Below, piece by piece: positions 1 through 7,355 of a stretch of DNA of 32,073 nt. How positions within the stretch are numbered: the stretch's first letter is position 1; each line of letters begins with the position of its first letter. Position numbers and translations under genes: made by a program. Origin of the DNA: a virus. Below the pieces are notes generated by a model. That model made no database searches and was not told where the DNA came from. It was given only the letters and a program-made list of their open reading frames with translations. The stretch is from IMG/VR virus record IMGVR_UViG_3300023210_000131, positions 1 to 32,073 of that record; one strand, 5' to 3'.

Positions 1-156
1 AAAGCTGATATATTAGGTGAGAATAGAATCTGCGATATTAAGACAACAAGTGATATAAAATCATTTCCTTATAGTGCAAAGAAGTACGGATATGATGTTC
101 AAGTGTTTTTGTATTGTAATTTATTTGATAAGCATTATTCAGATTTTCAATTTCTA
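1..156. repeat. terminal overlap repeat, left copy
   Basis: Bases 1-156 match 31918-32073 at 154 of 156 positions. The differences are G127 versus A32044 and T147 versus C32064. The repeat lies inside a coding sequence whose frame continues from the right end into the left end. That points to a circular or circularly permuted genome of 31917 bp written with an overlap, not to a functional terminal repeat. The two mismatches suggest that variants of the phage coexisted in the sample. Confidence 0.9.
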
Positions 157-318
157 GTTGTTGATAAAGGCAGTTTAGATATAGGTATTTGGGAATGTTC
201 AGAAGAATTTTATAGTAGCGGAGGACAAAAAGTAAGTTTAGGAATTGATACTTATGATTCTTATTTCTTATCAAAAAAAGGAGATATAAATGATTATTAC
301 ATAAAAGGCACGTTATAA
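1..318 (+). CDS. RecE-like PD-(D/E)XK nuclease, C-terminal part (continues from 31459)
   Basis: This is the 3' portion of a gene that begins at 31459 and is cut by the window end. Joined across the overlap (31459-31917 plus 1-318) it encodes 258 residues. This part carries the catalytic core: KADI (D156), then DIKTT (D165, K167), and a Q-x3-Y motif (Q187, Y191) as in RecB-type exonucleases. The N-terminal part has a GTLLHTLILEP segment typical of the exodeoxyribonuclease VIII/DUF3799 group. It probably resects double-stranded DNA ends for recombination, working with the putative annealing protein at 26922. The stop overlaps the next start (TAATG). The family assignment is from memory of motifs. 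Confidence 0.8.
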   Translation, partial: KADILGENRICDIKTTSDIKSFPYSAKKYGYDVQVFLYCNLFDKHYSDFQFLVVDKGSLDIGIWECSEEFYSSGGQKVSLGIDTYDSYFLSKKGDINDYYIKGTL

Positions 319-743
319 TGAAAGAAGATTTTAAAAAAATAACAAACGAGTTTAAGCAAGAATTTGGTTTTGACTTTTTAAAGCAAACTAGAAAAAGAGA
401 ATACATTGAAGCAAGGTCTGTTTTGATTAATTACTTCTATAACTATAGAGGTATGGGGTTGTCATCAATAGCAAGAACGATAGGCGAGATTTCAGATTGG
501 AAACCAAACCACGCAACAATATACCACGCACTAAAACAATATGATGTTTATACAACATACAACAAAAACCTTGATGCAGTATTAAAGAAAGTAATAGGGG
601 TTTCAAGTATTTCTGATATGAAGACTTATATTCAAAGTACAGTTTCAAATTTAGATGATAGTACAGTAAATCAAATGTTTATTACCGCATCTAATAGTTA
701 TGCAGAAAAATTAGAACAAATAGAAAACGAAATAGAAATATAG
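318..743 (+). CDS. DnaA domain IV-like DNA-binding protein
   Basis: A 141-residue protein. Residues about 25-80 resemble the C-terminal DNA-binding domain of DnaA: a helix ending REYIEARSVLINYF, an internal HTH, then NHATIYHALKQYD (residues 64-76). The last stretch matches the DnaA signature usually written DHSTVLHA. No AAA+ ATPase domain or Walker motif is present, so it cannot act as a full initiator. It may bind origin-like DnaA boxes, recruit the phage helicase, or regulate transcription. It overlaps the nuclease stop by one base and is followed two bases later by the ParB-like gene. The HTH assignment is fairly secure; the role is inference. Confidence 0.6.
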   Translation: MKEDFKKITNEFKQEFGFDFLKQTRKREYIEARSVLINYFYNYRGMGLSSIARTIGEISDWKPNHATIYHALKQYDVYTTYNKNLDAVLKKVIGVSSISDMKTYIQSTVSNLDDSTVNQMFITASNSYAEKLEQIENEIEI

Positions 744-745
744 AT

Positions 746-1279
746 ATGCAAGTTAAAAAAGTAAAAATTTCAGAAATAATATCAAACCCTGACAATCCAA
801 GATTTATAAAAGACTATAAATTTGGGCAACTTGTTAAAAGTATTAGAGAGTTTCCAAAGATGTTACAGGTAAGACCTATTATAATCAACGATAAGAACAT
901 TATTCTTGGTGGGAATATGAGATATAAAGCAGCAGTAGAAGTTGGTTTAAAAGAAGTCTTTGTGCAGGTATTTGATGACTTAACGGAAGAAGAACAAAGA
1001 GAGTTTATAATTAAGGACAATATAGGCTTCGGAGAATGGGATTGGGATATTTTAGCAAACGATTGGGATGTTAATCAATTATCTGATTGGGGTCTTGATG
1101 CAATTAAACACGATTGGGAAGATTTAGACTATATTGATGAAGATGTTGCACCGCCAGAATTAGAAGAAACAAAACTTACTATAACTATTCCGAACGAGTA
1201 TAGAGATGAAAAACAACAATTAACAACTGATTTGAAAAATTGGATAACAGAAAACTATTTGGGTTGTGAAGTCAAATAA
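746..1279 (+). CDS. ParB/Srx-like domain protein
   Basis: A 177-residue protein with an N-terminal ParB/sulfiredoxin-like fold: an NPDNPR box near residue 14, then ILGGNMRYKAA (53-63), equivalent to the GGHRR box of ParB nucleases. In phages such proteins often sit beside DNA methyltransferases, and some have nuclease or CTPase activity; here the partner is a DNA base-exchange enzyme. The acidic, Trp-rich C-terminal half (about 95-130) has no assignment. The stop overlaps the GTG start of the next gene by 14 bases, so the two are probably translationally coupled. No partition partner (ParA) is seen. Confidence 0.75.
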   Translation: MQVKKVKISEIISNPDNPRFIKDYKFGQLVKSIREFPKMLQVRPIIINDKNIILGGNMRYKAAVEVGLKEVFVQVFDDLTEEEQREFIIKDNIGFGEWDWDILANDWDVNQLSDWGLDAIKHDWEDLDYIDEDVAPPELEETKLTITIPNEYRDEKQQLTTDLKNWITENYLGCEVK

Positions 1280-2159
1280 TACTTGGTTAAACATATTAGT
1301 AAGTTATGCTTACATAGGAAACAATAAAATGTTTACTGAACAAACAATGTCTTTAAGTCAGCAAGGTATTATTAATTGTATGATTGATAGTGGTGCGTTT
1401 ACGTTATTTAATTCAAAACAAGATTTAAAATTTTTAACATTAGATAACTATTGTGACTATATCTTGAAGCACGGACATAACGTAGAAAAATATGTTATGC
1501 TAGACGTTATTGGAAACCATAGTAAAAGTAAAGCAAACTATGAAACAATGTTACAAAGAGGTTTAGACCCTATGTTTGTGTTCACAATGTTTGATAATGA
1601 TTATTCTTATTTACAAGATGCGGTTAAAAGAAATAAGCACGTATGCGTTGCAGGTGGTGTAACAACAAAAGGAGAATGGATACAGAAAAGATATCAAGAC
1701 GTTTATAAACAAACAAAAGGAAATATACACGCACTTGGTTTTGTTAAATATCCTCAAATGTTACAACTGCCTTTACACTCTTGCGATAGTAGTTCTTGGG
1801 TACAATCTTCTCAAAAGTACGGAAACATAATGTACTTTGATAATGGACTTAAAAGTTTAGATTACAAAGCAATATTAAAAGGTAAAACAAAAATACCTTT
1901 CAAGGCTCAAATGATATTTGAACAATTAGAAATTACACCCAAGATGTTTAGTAATATAGATAACCACAGAGGTAGTAAAAGTATAGCAGTTCTAACTAAT
2001 TTAATAGCATACTTTGAATATCAAAAATTCTGTAAAAGGTTAGGTCTTAATTTATTTCTTGCAGTAGCAAATAGACAACAATTAACACATATCATAAAAA
2101 CAAACGAACTTTTAGAAAACAAACTAACATACGAAATATGGAAAAAAGAATTATCGTAA
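1266..2159 (+). CDS. dpdA: DpdA-like 7-deazaguanine DNA transglycosylase
   Basis: A 297-residue protein of the tRNA-guanine transglycosylase superfamily, in the shortened, divergent form found in phages. The segment MIDSGAFTLF (D41) matches the DSGGFQ motif holding the substrate-binding Asp of TGT. AGGV (129-132) matches the GGL motif. LGFVKYPQML followed by HSCDSSSW (D174) corresponds to the MGVGTP and FDCV region with the nucleophilic Asp. No C-terminal zinc-binding tRNA-recognition region is visible, consistent with a DNA substrate. Neighbouring QueD, QueE and FolE genes supply the base. The likely start is GTG at 1266, overlapping the upstream gene. A tRNA role is less likely in this context. 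Confidence 0.8.
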   Translation: MKSNNTWLNILVSYAYIGNNKMFTEQTMSLSQQGIINCMIDSGAFTLFNSKQDLKFLTLDNYCDYILKHGHNVEKYVMLDVIGNHSKSKANYETMLQRGLDPMFVFTMFDNDYSYLQDAVKRNKHVCVAGGVTTKGEWIQKRYQDVYKQTKGNIHALGFVKYPQMLQLPLHSCDSSSWVQSSQKYGNIMYFDNGLKSLDYKAILKGKTKIPFKAQMIFEQLEITPKMFSNIDNHRGSKSIAVLTNLIAYFEYQKFCKRLGLNLFLAVANRQQLTHIIKTNELLENKLTYEIWKKELS

Positions 2160-2479
2160 AACTAAATATAGAGGGGTTACACTATTGGCTAGATTGTCCT
2201 ATTGAAGAAGTTGCTTATTTAAAGCAATTACACCGTCATATGTTTCATATAAAGATAGAAAAGAACGTAACACATAACGATAGGGATATAGAAATCATAG
2301 AATTTAAACATAACATATTACAGTATTTAAGACTAAAATATTATAATAGTGTTGCAAGAACACATTGTTTTAACAATATGAGTTGCGAAATGATAGCACA
2401 AGAGATATTAGAAACTTTTGATGCAGATTCAGTTGAGGTTTTAGAAGATAACGAAAACGGAGCAATAATAAGAAGATGA
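2138..2479 (+). CDS. HRH-motif small protein of the deazaguanine cluster
   Basis: A 113-residue protein, not securely recognised. The stretch around residues 31-60 has LHRHMFHIKIE, then a VTHNDRDIEIIEF segment and KHNILQYL. This loosely parallels QueD/PTPS proteins, where an HGH zinc motif is followed by a strand and an MVxDFxxLK segment. The upstream zinc His, the catalytic Cys and the C-terminal Glu of QueD are not evident, so it could be a degenerate T-fold paralogue or an unrelated metal-binding protein. It overlaps dpdA by 22 bases and the glycosyltransferase gene by 4, placing it firmly in the modification operon. Confidence 0.4.
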   Translation: MEKRIIVKLNIEGLHYWLDCPIEEVAYLKQLHRHMFHIKIEKNVTHNDRDIEIIEFKHNILQYLRLKYYNSVARTHCFNNMSCEMIAQEILETFDADSVEVLEDNENGAIIRR

Positions 2480-3477
2480 TACATTTTATACCATTAGAAA
2501 ATTTAGAAGAAAGATATACAATATTAATGAATGATATTGTAAACAAATCAAAACTTGTTAAGTCTTATTACCCAATGGGGTGGCAACAGAAACAAATTAA
2601 CAAAGGAGAGTTTTTAGATATAGAAAGAACTATTGAGTTTAAGGCAAAGCAGTTGCAAATGATAAGCAAGGCTTTTCAAAATAACGAAATTAAAAACGGA
2701 GATTGGATATTCTTTGCTGATATATTCTTTTGCGGTTTAGATGCAGTAAAATATATGTCAGAGTTGCAAGGTCTAGATATAAAAGTTGCCGCGTTTAACC
2801 ACGCAGGTAGAGCAGATGAAACAGACTTTGTTCAACAATTAGGAGCTTGGAGTGATGTTGTTGAGTTGGGATATCATCAAGTATGCGATTTAATTATTGT
2901 AGGTAGTGAGTTTCATAAAAATAATGTACGGAAGTATTTCTATTTAGATAAAGATAAAGTACAAGTTACAGGTTGTGTTTGGAATAACAAAGAAGCGTTT
3001 AAAACATATCCCTATAAAGACACAAAAGAAGATTTTGTTATTTTTCCACATAGGTTAGCAAAAGAAAAAGGACTTGATGATTTTATAGAAATAGCAAATG
3101 CAATGCCTGATAAAAAGTTTATTGTAACATCATCTTCAAATAAAGAATGTAATCTTGATTTACCAAGTAATGTAAAATATGTAAATAATTTAACTAAAAG
3201 ACAATACTATTCTTATTTATCAAGAGCCAAGTATTATCTATCAACTGCTTATCAAGAAACTTTTGGTTATACATTACGAGAAGCGTTATTGTATGATTGT
3301 AGGATAGTAGCACCTAACGATTTATGTTATCCAGAAATGCTACCAGAAGAATGTCTTTATAACAGAGGAGATTTAGATACAATTAAAAAACATCTAACAA
3401 CTGATTTTGAAACTCCAAGAGGGTATAAGAATAAATATGATAACAGTTTTAAAGATATGATAAATTTATTACAATGA
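2476..3477 (+). CDS. GT4-type glycosyltransferase
   Basis: A 333-residue GT-B fold glycosyltransferase. The C-terminal half has the hallmark pieces of family GT4: FPHRLAKEKGLDDFIEIA (about 190-207), a strand with FIVTSS, then ETFGYTLREAL with the E-x7-E pair E261 and E269 that binds the sugar nucleotide. The N-terminal half contains a WIFFADIFFCGLD strand and SEFHKNNV (acceptor domain). There is no signal peptide or membrane segment. Its position inside the 7-deazaguanine operon, overlapping both neighbours by 4 bases, suggests a DNA-base substrate. Modification of host surface sugars or a virion protein is the main alternative. Confidence 0.8.
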   Translation: MIHFIPLENLEERYTILMNDIVNKSKLVKSYYPMGWQQKQINKGEFLDIERTIEFKAKQLQMISKAFQNNEIKNGDWIFFADIFFCGLDAVKYMSELQGLDIKVAAFNHAGRADETDFVQQLGAWSDVVELGYHQVCDLIIVGSEFHKNNVRKYFYLDKDKVQVTGCVWNNKEAFKTYPYKDTKEDFVIFPHRLAKEKGLDDFIEIANAMPDKKFIVTSSSNKECNLDLPSNVKYVNNLTKRQYYSYLSRAKYYLSTAYQETFGYTLREALLYDCRIVAPNDLCYPEMLPEECLYNRGDLDTIKKHLTTDFETPRGYKNKYDNSFKDMINLLQ

Positions 3478-3875
3478 GAGGAAAAGACTATTGGTACGGA
3501 AAAGAAGTAGAGGGTAGACTATTTGGACTATACACTTTATTTAATAGAAACAAATTAGGTGTAATTACAAAAGACGTACAACATTTATATTTTACAGTTG
3601 AGTTTTGGGAACAAGAACAAGCGGTTAGAATAATAGAAAGTGTACTACTTAAATATCCTATCTCGGTTGAAGTAACAAGCGAAACCTATAAACACCTAAC
3701 ACCTAATATAAAAGTTAGAGCACATATCATTTACCGAGTTAAAGATAAAAATGTATTTGACTTAAAAGAAACCGATAGTGTTTTTGTAGACGGAAATATG
3801 TTTAATGTTCTATGCTTTACAAAACACAACGCACTTAAAGTAGATTATAACGATTACTCAAACGATACCTTATGA
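3474..3875 (+). CDS. hypothetical protein in the deazaguanine cluster
   Basis: A 133-residue protein that I do not recognise. It is rich in alternating hydrophobic and charged stretches (for example KDVQHLYFTVEFWEQEQ and PNIKVRAHIIYRVKDK), which suggest a beta-containing fold. It has single, scattered Cys and His residues and no membrane segment. It overlaps the glycosyltransferase stop (ATGA) and the queD start by 4 bases each, so it is co-translated with modification genes and may belong to that pathway. No function is claimed. Confidence 0.6.
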   Translation: MRGKDYWYGKEVEGRLFGLYTLFNRNKLGVITKDVQHLYFTVEFWEQEQAVRIIESVLLKYPISVEVTSETYKHLTPNIKVRAHIIYRVKDKNVFDLKETDSVFVDGNMFNVLCFTKHNALKVDYNDYSNDTL

Positions 3876-4270
3876 AAATAGAAAAGAAATATTACTTCTA
3901 TGCAGGTCATAGAAACAAATCAGCAGGAGAGAAATGTGGTAGACCTCACGGACACACTTATGATGTAACTTGTACGTTTAGGTTTGCAGCAATGAAGAAT
4001 GGAATAACAATGTTGTTTTCTGATATTGATAAATTAGTTGAGCCAATCATAAAAGAATACGACCATTACTTTTTACTATGCGATGATGACCCATTGGTTG
4101 AGATTTTAGAATTAGCAGGAGAACAATATAAAACAGTACCTTTTGAAACTTCTGCCGAGAATATGGCTATATGGTTATTCAATAGAATAAAAAACGAAGC
4201 AGGACTACCAATTATAAAAATAGAGTTTGCAGAAACTAAATCAAGTAAAATAATATATGAAGAAGAATAA
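3872..4270 (+). CDS. queD: QueD, 6-carboxy-tetrahydropterin synthase
   Basis: A 132-residue T-fold enzyme converting dihydroneopterin triphosphate to 6-carboxy-5,6,7,8-tetrahydropterin. All active-site residues are visible: zinc ligands H13, H26 and H28 (PHGH), nucleophile C22, the D64-H65 pair in KEYDHYFLL, and the C-terminal Glu E121 in FAETKSS. The length is normal for the family. It follows FolE chemistry and precedes QueE chemistry in the preQ0 pathway, although the gene order here is reversed. It overlaps its upstream neighbour by 4 bases and queE by 14 bases. Confidence 0.93.
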   Translation: MKIEKKYYFYAGHRNKSAGEKCGRPHGHTYDVTCTFRFAAMKNGITMLFSDIDKLVEPIIKEYDHYFLLCDDDPLVEILELAGEQYKTVPFETSAENMAIWLFNRIKNEAGLPIIKIEFAETKSSKIIYEEE

Positions 4271-4991
4271 ATTAGCAATAAGTGAAGTCTTTTACTCTAT
4301 ACAAGGAGAGGGTAAGACAGTAGGCATACCAAGTGTATTTGTACGACTAGGCGGTTGTAATTTAATGTGTGGAGGTATGGGAACACAATTTGACGGAGAA
4401 CTACATAACGAAGCCGAGTGGCGATGTGATAGTGTTGAAGTATGGATGAAAGCATTATCAAAAGAATATGAAGAAATATTACCAGATGATTGCGTTGAAG
4501 CAATAAAAAATGGCGCACATATTATTCTAACAGGTGGAGAACCAATGATGCAACAAAGTGGGTTAGAGGGTTTCATTAGTTATATTAAACATAACATAAA
4601 CGCAAATGCTTATTTTGAAGTTGAAACAAACGGAACAATAATGCCGAGTGAAGATTTGTTATACAAAATTCAGTTATGGAATTGTAGTCCGAAATTAAGA
4701 AATAGTGGTATGGATAATGCTATGACTTTTAAACCTGATGTAATAAAAGAATTAAATAAAAAGAATACAATTTTTAAATTTGTAGTTAATTCAGATAAGG
4801 AATGGCAAGAGATAGAAAGAGATTACTTACCTATTGTAGAGAGAGAGAAAATCTATTTAATGCCTGCAGGTGAGAATCAAGATTTATTAAATGAAAACAA
4901 ATTAAGAGTAATAGAATTAGCAAAAGAAAAATATTTAAACTTTACAACAAGACTACACATTGATGTGTGGAATAAAAAAACAGGAGTATAA
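4257..4991 (+). CDS. queE: QueE, 7-carboxy-7-deazaguanine synthase
   Basis: A 244-residue radical-SAM enzyme that rearranges 6-carboxytetrahydropterin to 7-carboxy-7-deazaguanine. Family marks are FYSIQGEGKTVGIPSVFVR near residue 12, GGCNLMC (C34, C38) for the iron-sulfur cluster, and ILTGGEPMMQQ for SAM binding. The third cluster Cys appears to be C57 in WRCDS, giving C-x3-C-x18-C instead of the usual C-x3-C-x2-C; I take this as an insert typical of phage-type QueE. This is the last step of the pathway encoded here, because no QueC is found. The stop overlaps the next start by one base. Confidence 0.93.
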   Translation: MKKNKLAISEVFYSIQGEGKTVGIPSVFVRLGGCNLMCGGMGTQFDGELHNEAEWRCDSVEVWMKALSKEYEEILPDDCVEAIKNGAHIILTGGEPMMQQSGLEGFISYIKHNINANAYFEVETNGTIMPSEDLLYKIQLWNCSPKLRNSGMDNAMTFKPDVIKELNKKNTIFKFVVNSDKEWQEIERDYLPIVEREKIYLMPAGENQDLLNENKLRVIELAKEKYLNFTTRLHIDVWNKKTGV

Positions 4992-5839
4992 TGATAAAAA
5001 CAAATATAACGTGGGAACAAGTTTACCACAGGCTAAATGAAGTAATAAAAGACTTACCAAAAAATACTAAATACTATGGAGTACCAAGAGGTGGGCAAGT
5101 AGTTGCAGGAATGACAGGAAACGCAGTTGATAATATTGAAGATGCTGATGTTATTATTGATGACTTAATTGATAGCGGAGCAACCGAGAAGCGATATAAA
5201 AAATATAACAAACCATTTCTTTCATTAATAGACAAGAGAAAAGAACTTCAAGGCGAATGGTTAGTCTTTCCTTGGGAAGCAAAAGTCGGAGATACAGACG
5301 AAACAGTAGAAGATAATGTATCAAGATTATTACAATACTTTGGGGAAGATATAAACAGAGAGGGGTTGCAAGAAACACCCAAAAGATTTATAAAGTTCTT
5401 TAAAGAGTTTTTAAACCCACCAGATTGGAATTGTACAAGTTTTGAGGGAGAGGGTTATGATGAAATGATAGTTCAAACAAATATACCTTTTCATAGTTTA
5501 TGCGAACATCATATAGCACCTTTCTTTGGCACAGGTACAATAGCTTACATACCTAACAAAAGAATTGTAGGGTTAAGTAAATTAGCAAGAACATTAGAAA
5601 CCTATGCAAGACGATTACAAAACCAAGAACGAATCACTACGCAGGTTGCAGAATTTTTATGGAATGAATTAGAACCAAAAGGAGTAGCAGTACAAATAAC
5701 TGCAAAACATATGTGTATGGAAATGAGAGGAGTTAAGAAGCACGACACTTGGACGACAACTACAAAATTATTAGGTGCTTTCAAAGACGATATAAACACA
5801 AAGAATGAATTTTTAAATAGTATCAAAAATGGTAAGTAG
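4991..5839 (+). CDS. folE: phosphoribosyltransferase-like domain fused to GTP cyclohydrolase I
   Basis: A 282-residue two-domain protein. Residues 1-95 look like a type I phosphoribosyltransferase: YYGVPRGGQVVAG (28-40) and the PRPP-binding loop DADVIIDDLIDSGAT (51-65). Residues about 105-265 are GTP cyclohydrolase I, with SLCEHHIAPFFG (C171, H173, H174), HMCMEMRGV (C242) and TKLLGAF. FolE opens the preQ0 pathway by converting GTP to dihydroneopterin triphosphate. The added domain may salvage a nucleobase to raise the nucleotide pool or bind PRPP as a regulator; its substrate cannot be read from sequence. The stop overlaps the terminase small-subunit start by 11 bases. Confidence 0.9.
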   Translation: MIKTNITWEQVYHRLNEVIKDLPKNTKYYGVPRGGQVVAGMTGNAVDNIEDADVIIDDLIDSGATEKRYKKYNKPFLSLIDKRKELQGEWLVFPWEAKVGDTDETVEDNVSRLLQYFGEDINREGLQETPKRFIKFFKEFLNPPDWNCTSFEGEGYDEMIVQTNIPFHSLCEHHIAPFFGTGTIAYIPNKRIVGLSKLARTLETYARRLQNQERITTQVAEFLWNELEPKGVAVQITAKHMCMEMRGVKKHDTWTTTTKLLGAFKDDINTKNEFLNSIKNGK

Positions 5840-6203
5840 CGAACAAACCGAACACAATAAAAAGAATGTACTTGAAGCATTAGAAAAATCATTTGGTATT
5901 GTAACAACTGCTTGTAAAACTGTTGGTGTAGGTAGAACACAATTTTACCAATGGTTAAAAGATGATGCCGAGTTTAAGAAGCAAGTAGATGATTTACAGA
6001 ATGTAACTTTGGATATGGCAGAGAGCCAATTGCACAAACAAATTCTTGGTGGTAACACAACTGCTACTATATTCTATTTAAAAACAAAAGGTAAGAAAAG
6101 AGGATATGTTGAGCGACAAGAAATAACAGGAATTGAAGGAACTAAATTATTTGATATTGAAGTTGTAAGAACAGTCAATAATGAAGACGAGCATACGGAC
6201 TAA
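5829..6203 (+). CDS. terS: terminase small subunit
   Basis: A 124-residue HTH protein of the terminase small-subunit type. An N-terminal HTH (ACKTVGVGRTQFYQWLKDD, about 28-46) should recognise the packaging site. An oligomerisation helix (LQNVTLDMAESQLHKQI) and the family-typical IFYLKTKGKKRGYVER segment follow. It overlaps the folE stop by 11 bases and terL by 23 bases, so packaging genes are expressed from the same transcript as the base-modification genes. Confidence 0.85.
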   Translation: MVSSEQTEHNKKNVLEALEKSFGIVTTACKTVGVGRTQFYQWLKDDAEFKKQVDDLQNVTLDMAESQLHKQILGGNTTATIFYLKTKGKKRGYVERQEITGIEGTKLFDIEVVRTVNNEDEHTD

Positions 6204-7338
6204 TGTTGTATATGAACACCTCCGAGATTCAAAAGAAAAAATTGTTGTAGAACAAGGTGGAACAAGGAGTGGTAAAACATATAACATTTTACTATTTATT
6301 ATTTTTAAGTATTGTACAGACAATGTAGGTAAGACAATAACAATCTGCCGAAAGACATTTCCTGCATTACGAGGAACTGTTATGCGTGACTTCTTTGATA
6401 TATTAAAATCGCAAGAAATATACAGAGAAGAGTTTCATTCTAAATCTACACACGAATATCACTTAAACGGAAACCTTGTAGAATTTATTTCATTAGACCA
6501 ACCACAAAAAATTAGAGGTCGTAAAAGAGATTTCTTATTTTGTAATGAAGCAAATGAATTAACCTTTGAAGATTGGCAGCAGTTAATATTTAGAACAACA
6601 GAAAGAATAGTAATTGACTTTAACCCCTCTGATGAATTTCATTGGATATATGATAGGGTGCTAACAAGAGAAGATACTGAATTTTACCAAACATCATATT
6701 TAGACAATCCTTTCTTATCAGACACAATAATAAAAGAAATTGAAAGACTTAAATATATTGATGAGAACTATTGGAGAGTTTACGGACTTGGAGAACGTGG
6801 TAAGAGCCGCTCTCTTGTATTTAATTTCACAACTATACCCTTTGTTCCAGAAAATGCTAAACTCGTAGGGAGAGGGCTTGATTTCGGTTTTACAAATGAC
6901 CCAACTGCATTAGTTGAAACTTATGTTGAGGGAGATAATATGTATGTAAGGGAGTTGCTTTATAGAACAGGACTAACAAATCAAGATATTGGTAATGAAT
7001 TAAAAAGATTAGAACTTGATAGACGAGATGAGGTATGGTGTGATAGTGCCGAGCCAAAAAGTATAGAAGAAATACACAGAATGGGTTGGAACACAAAGAA
7101 AACTTTCAAAGGAGATATTACTATCGGTATTGATATTATAAGGCGATACAAATTATTTGCAACAGATGATAGTATTAATCTTATAAAAGAATTAAAAAAC
7201 TACAAATACATAGAAGACAAAAACGGACAATTAACAAATAAACCTATTGATGCTTTCAATCATACTCTTGATGCGTTGAGATATAGTGTTGTTAATAGAT
7301 TATCTAAACCTAAATACGGAAAGTATTTCATTAGATAA
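6181..7338 (+). CDS. terL: terminase large subunit
   Basis: A 385-residue packaging motor of the PBSX/Terminase_3 type. The N-terminal ATPase has Walker A GGTRSGKT (26-33) and Walker B DFLFCNEA with catalytic E123. The C-terminal RNase H-like nuclease has D234 in GLDFGFTNDPTA, D288 in WCDSAEP and D357/D364 in IDAFNHTLDALRY. The length is slightly short but complete. The portal gene is 12.7 kb downstream instead of adjacent. It closes the operon; a promoter-like site and the accessory genes follow. Confidence 0.95.
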   Translation: MKTSIRTNVVYEHLRDSKEKIVVEQGGTRSGKTYNILLFIIFKYCTDNVGKTITICRKTFPALRGTVMRDFFDILKSQEIYREEFHSKSTHEYHLNGNLVEFISLDQPQKIRGRKRDFLFCNEANELTFEDWQQLIFRTTERIVIDFNPSDEFHWIYDRVLTREDTEFYQTSYLDNPFLSDTIIKEIERLKYIDENYWRVYGLGERGKSRSLVFNFTTIPFVPENAKLVGRGLDFGFTNDPTALVETYVEGDNMYVRELLYRTGLTNQDIGNELKRLELDRRDEVWCDSAEPKSIEEIHRMGWNTKKTFKGDITIGIDIIRRYKLFATDDSINLIKELKNYKYIEDKNGQLTNKPIDAFNHTLDALRYSVVNRLSKPKYGKYFIR

Positions 7339-7355
7339 CATTTCTTAACTTTCTT

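Noticed and set aside
1-156. Direct terminal repeats as true physical ends
   Set aside because: The repeat is internal to a continuous gene and has mismatches, so assembly overlap of a circular or permuted genome is simpler.
4066-4576. Minus-strand open frames such as those opposite queD and queE
   Set aside because: They are shadows of well-supported + strand genes; the whole genome appears to be transcribed in one direction.
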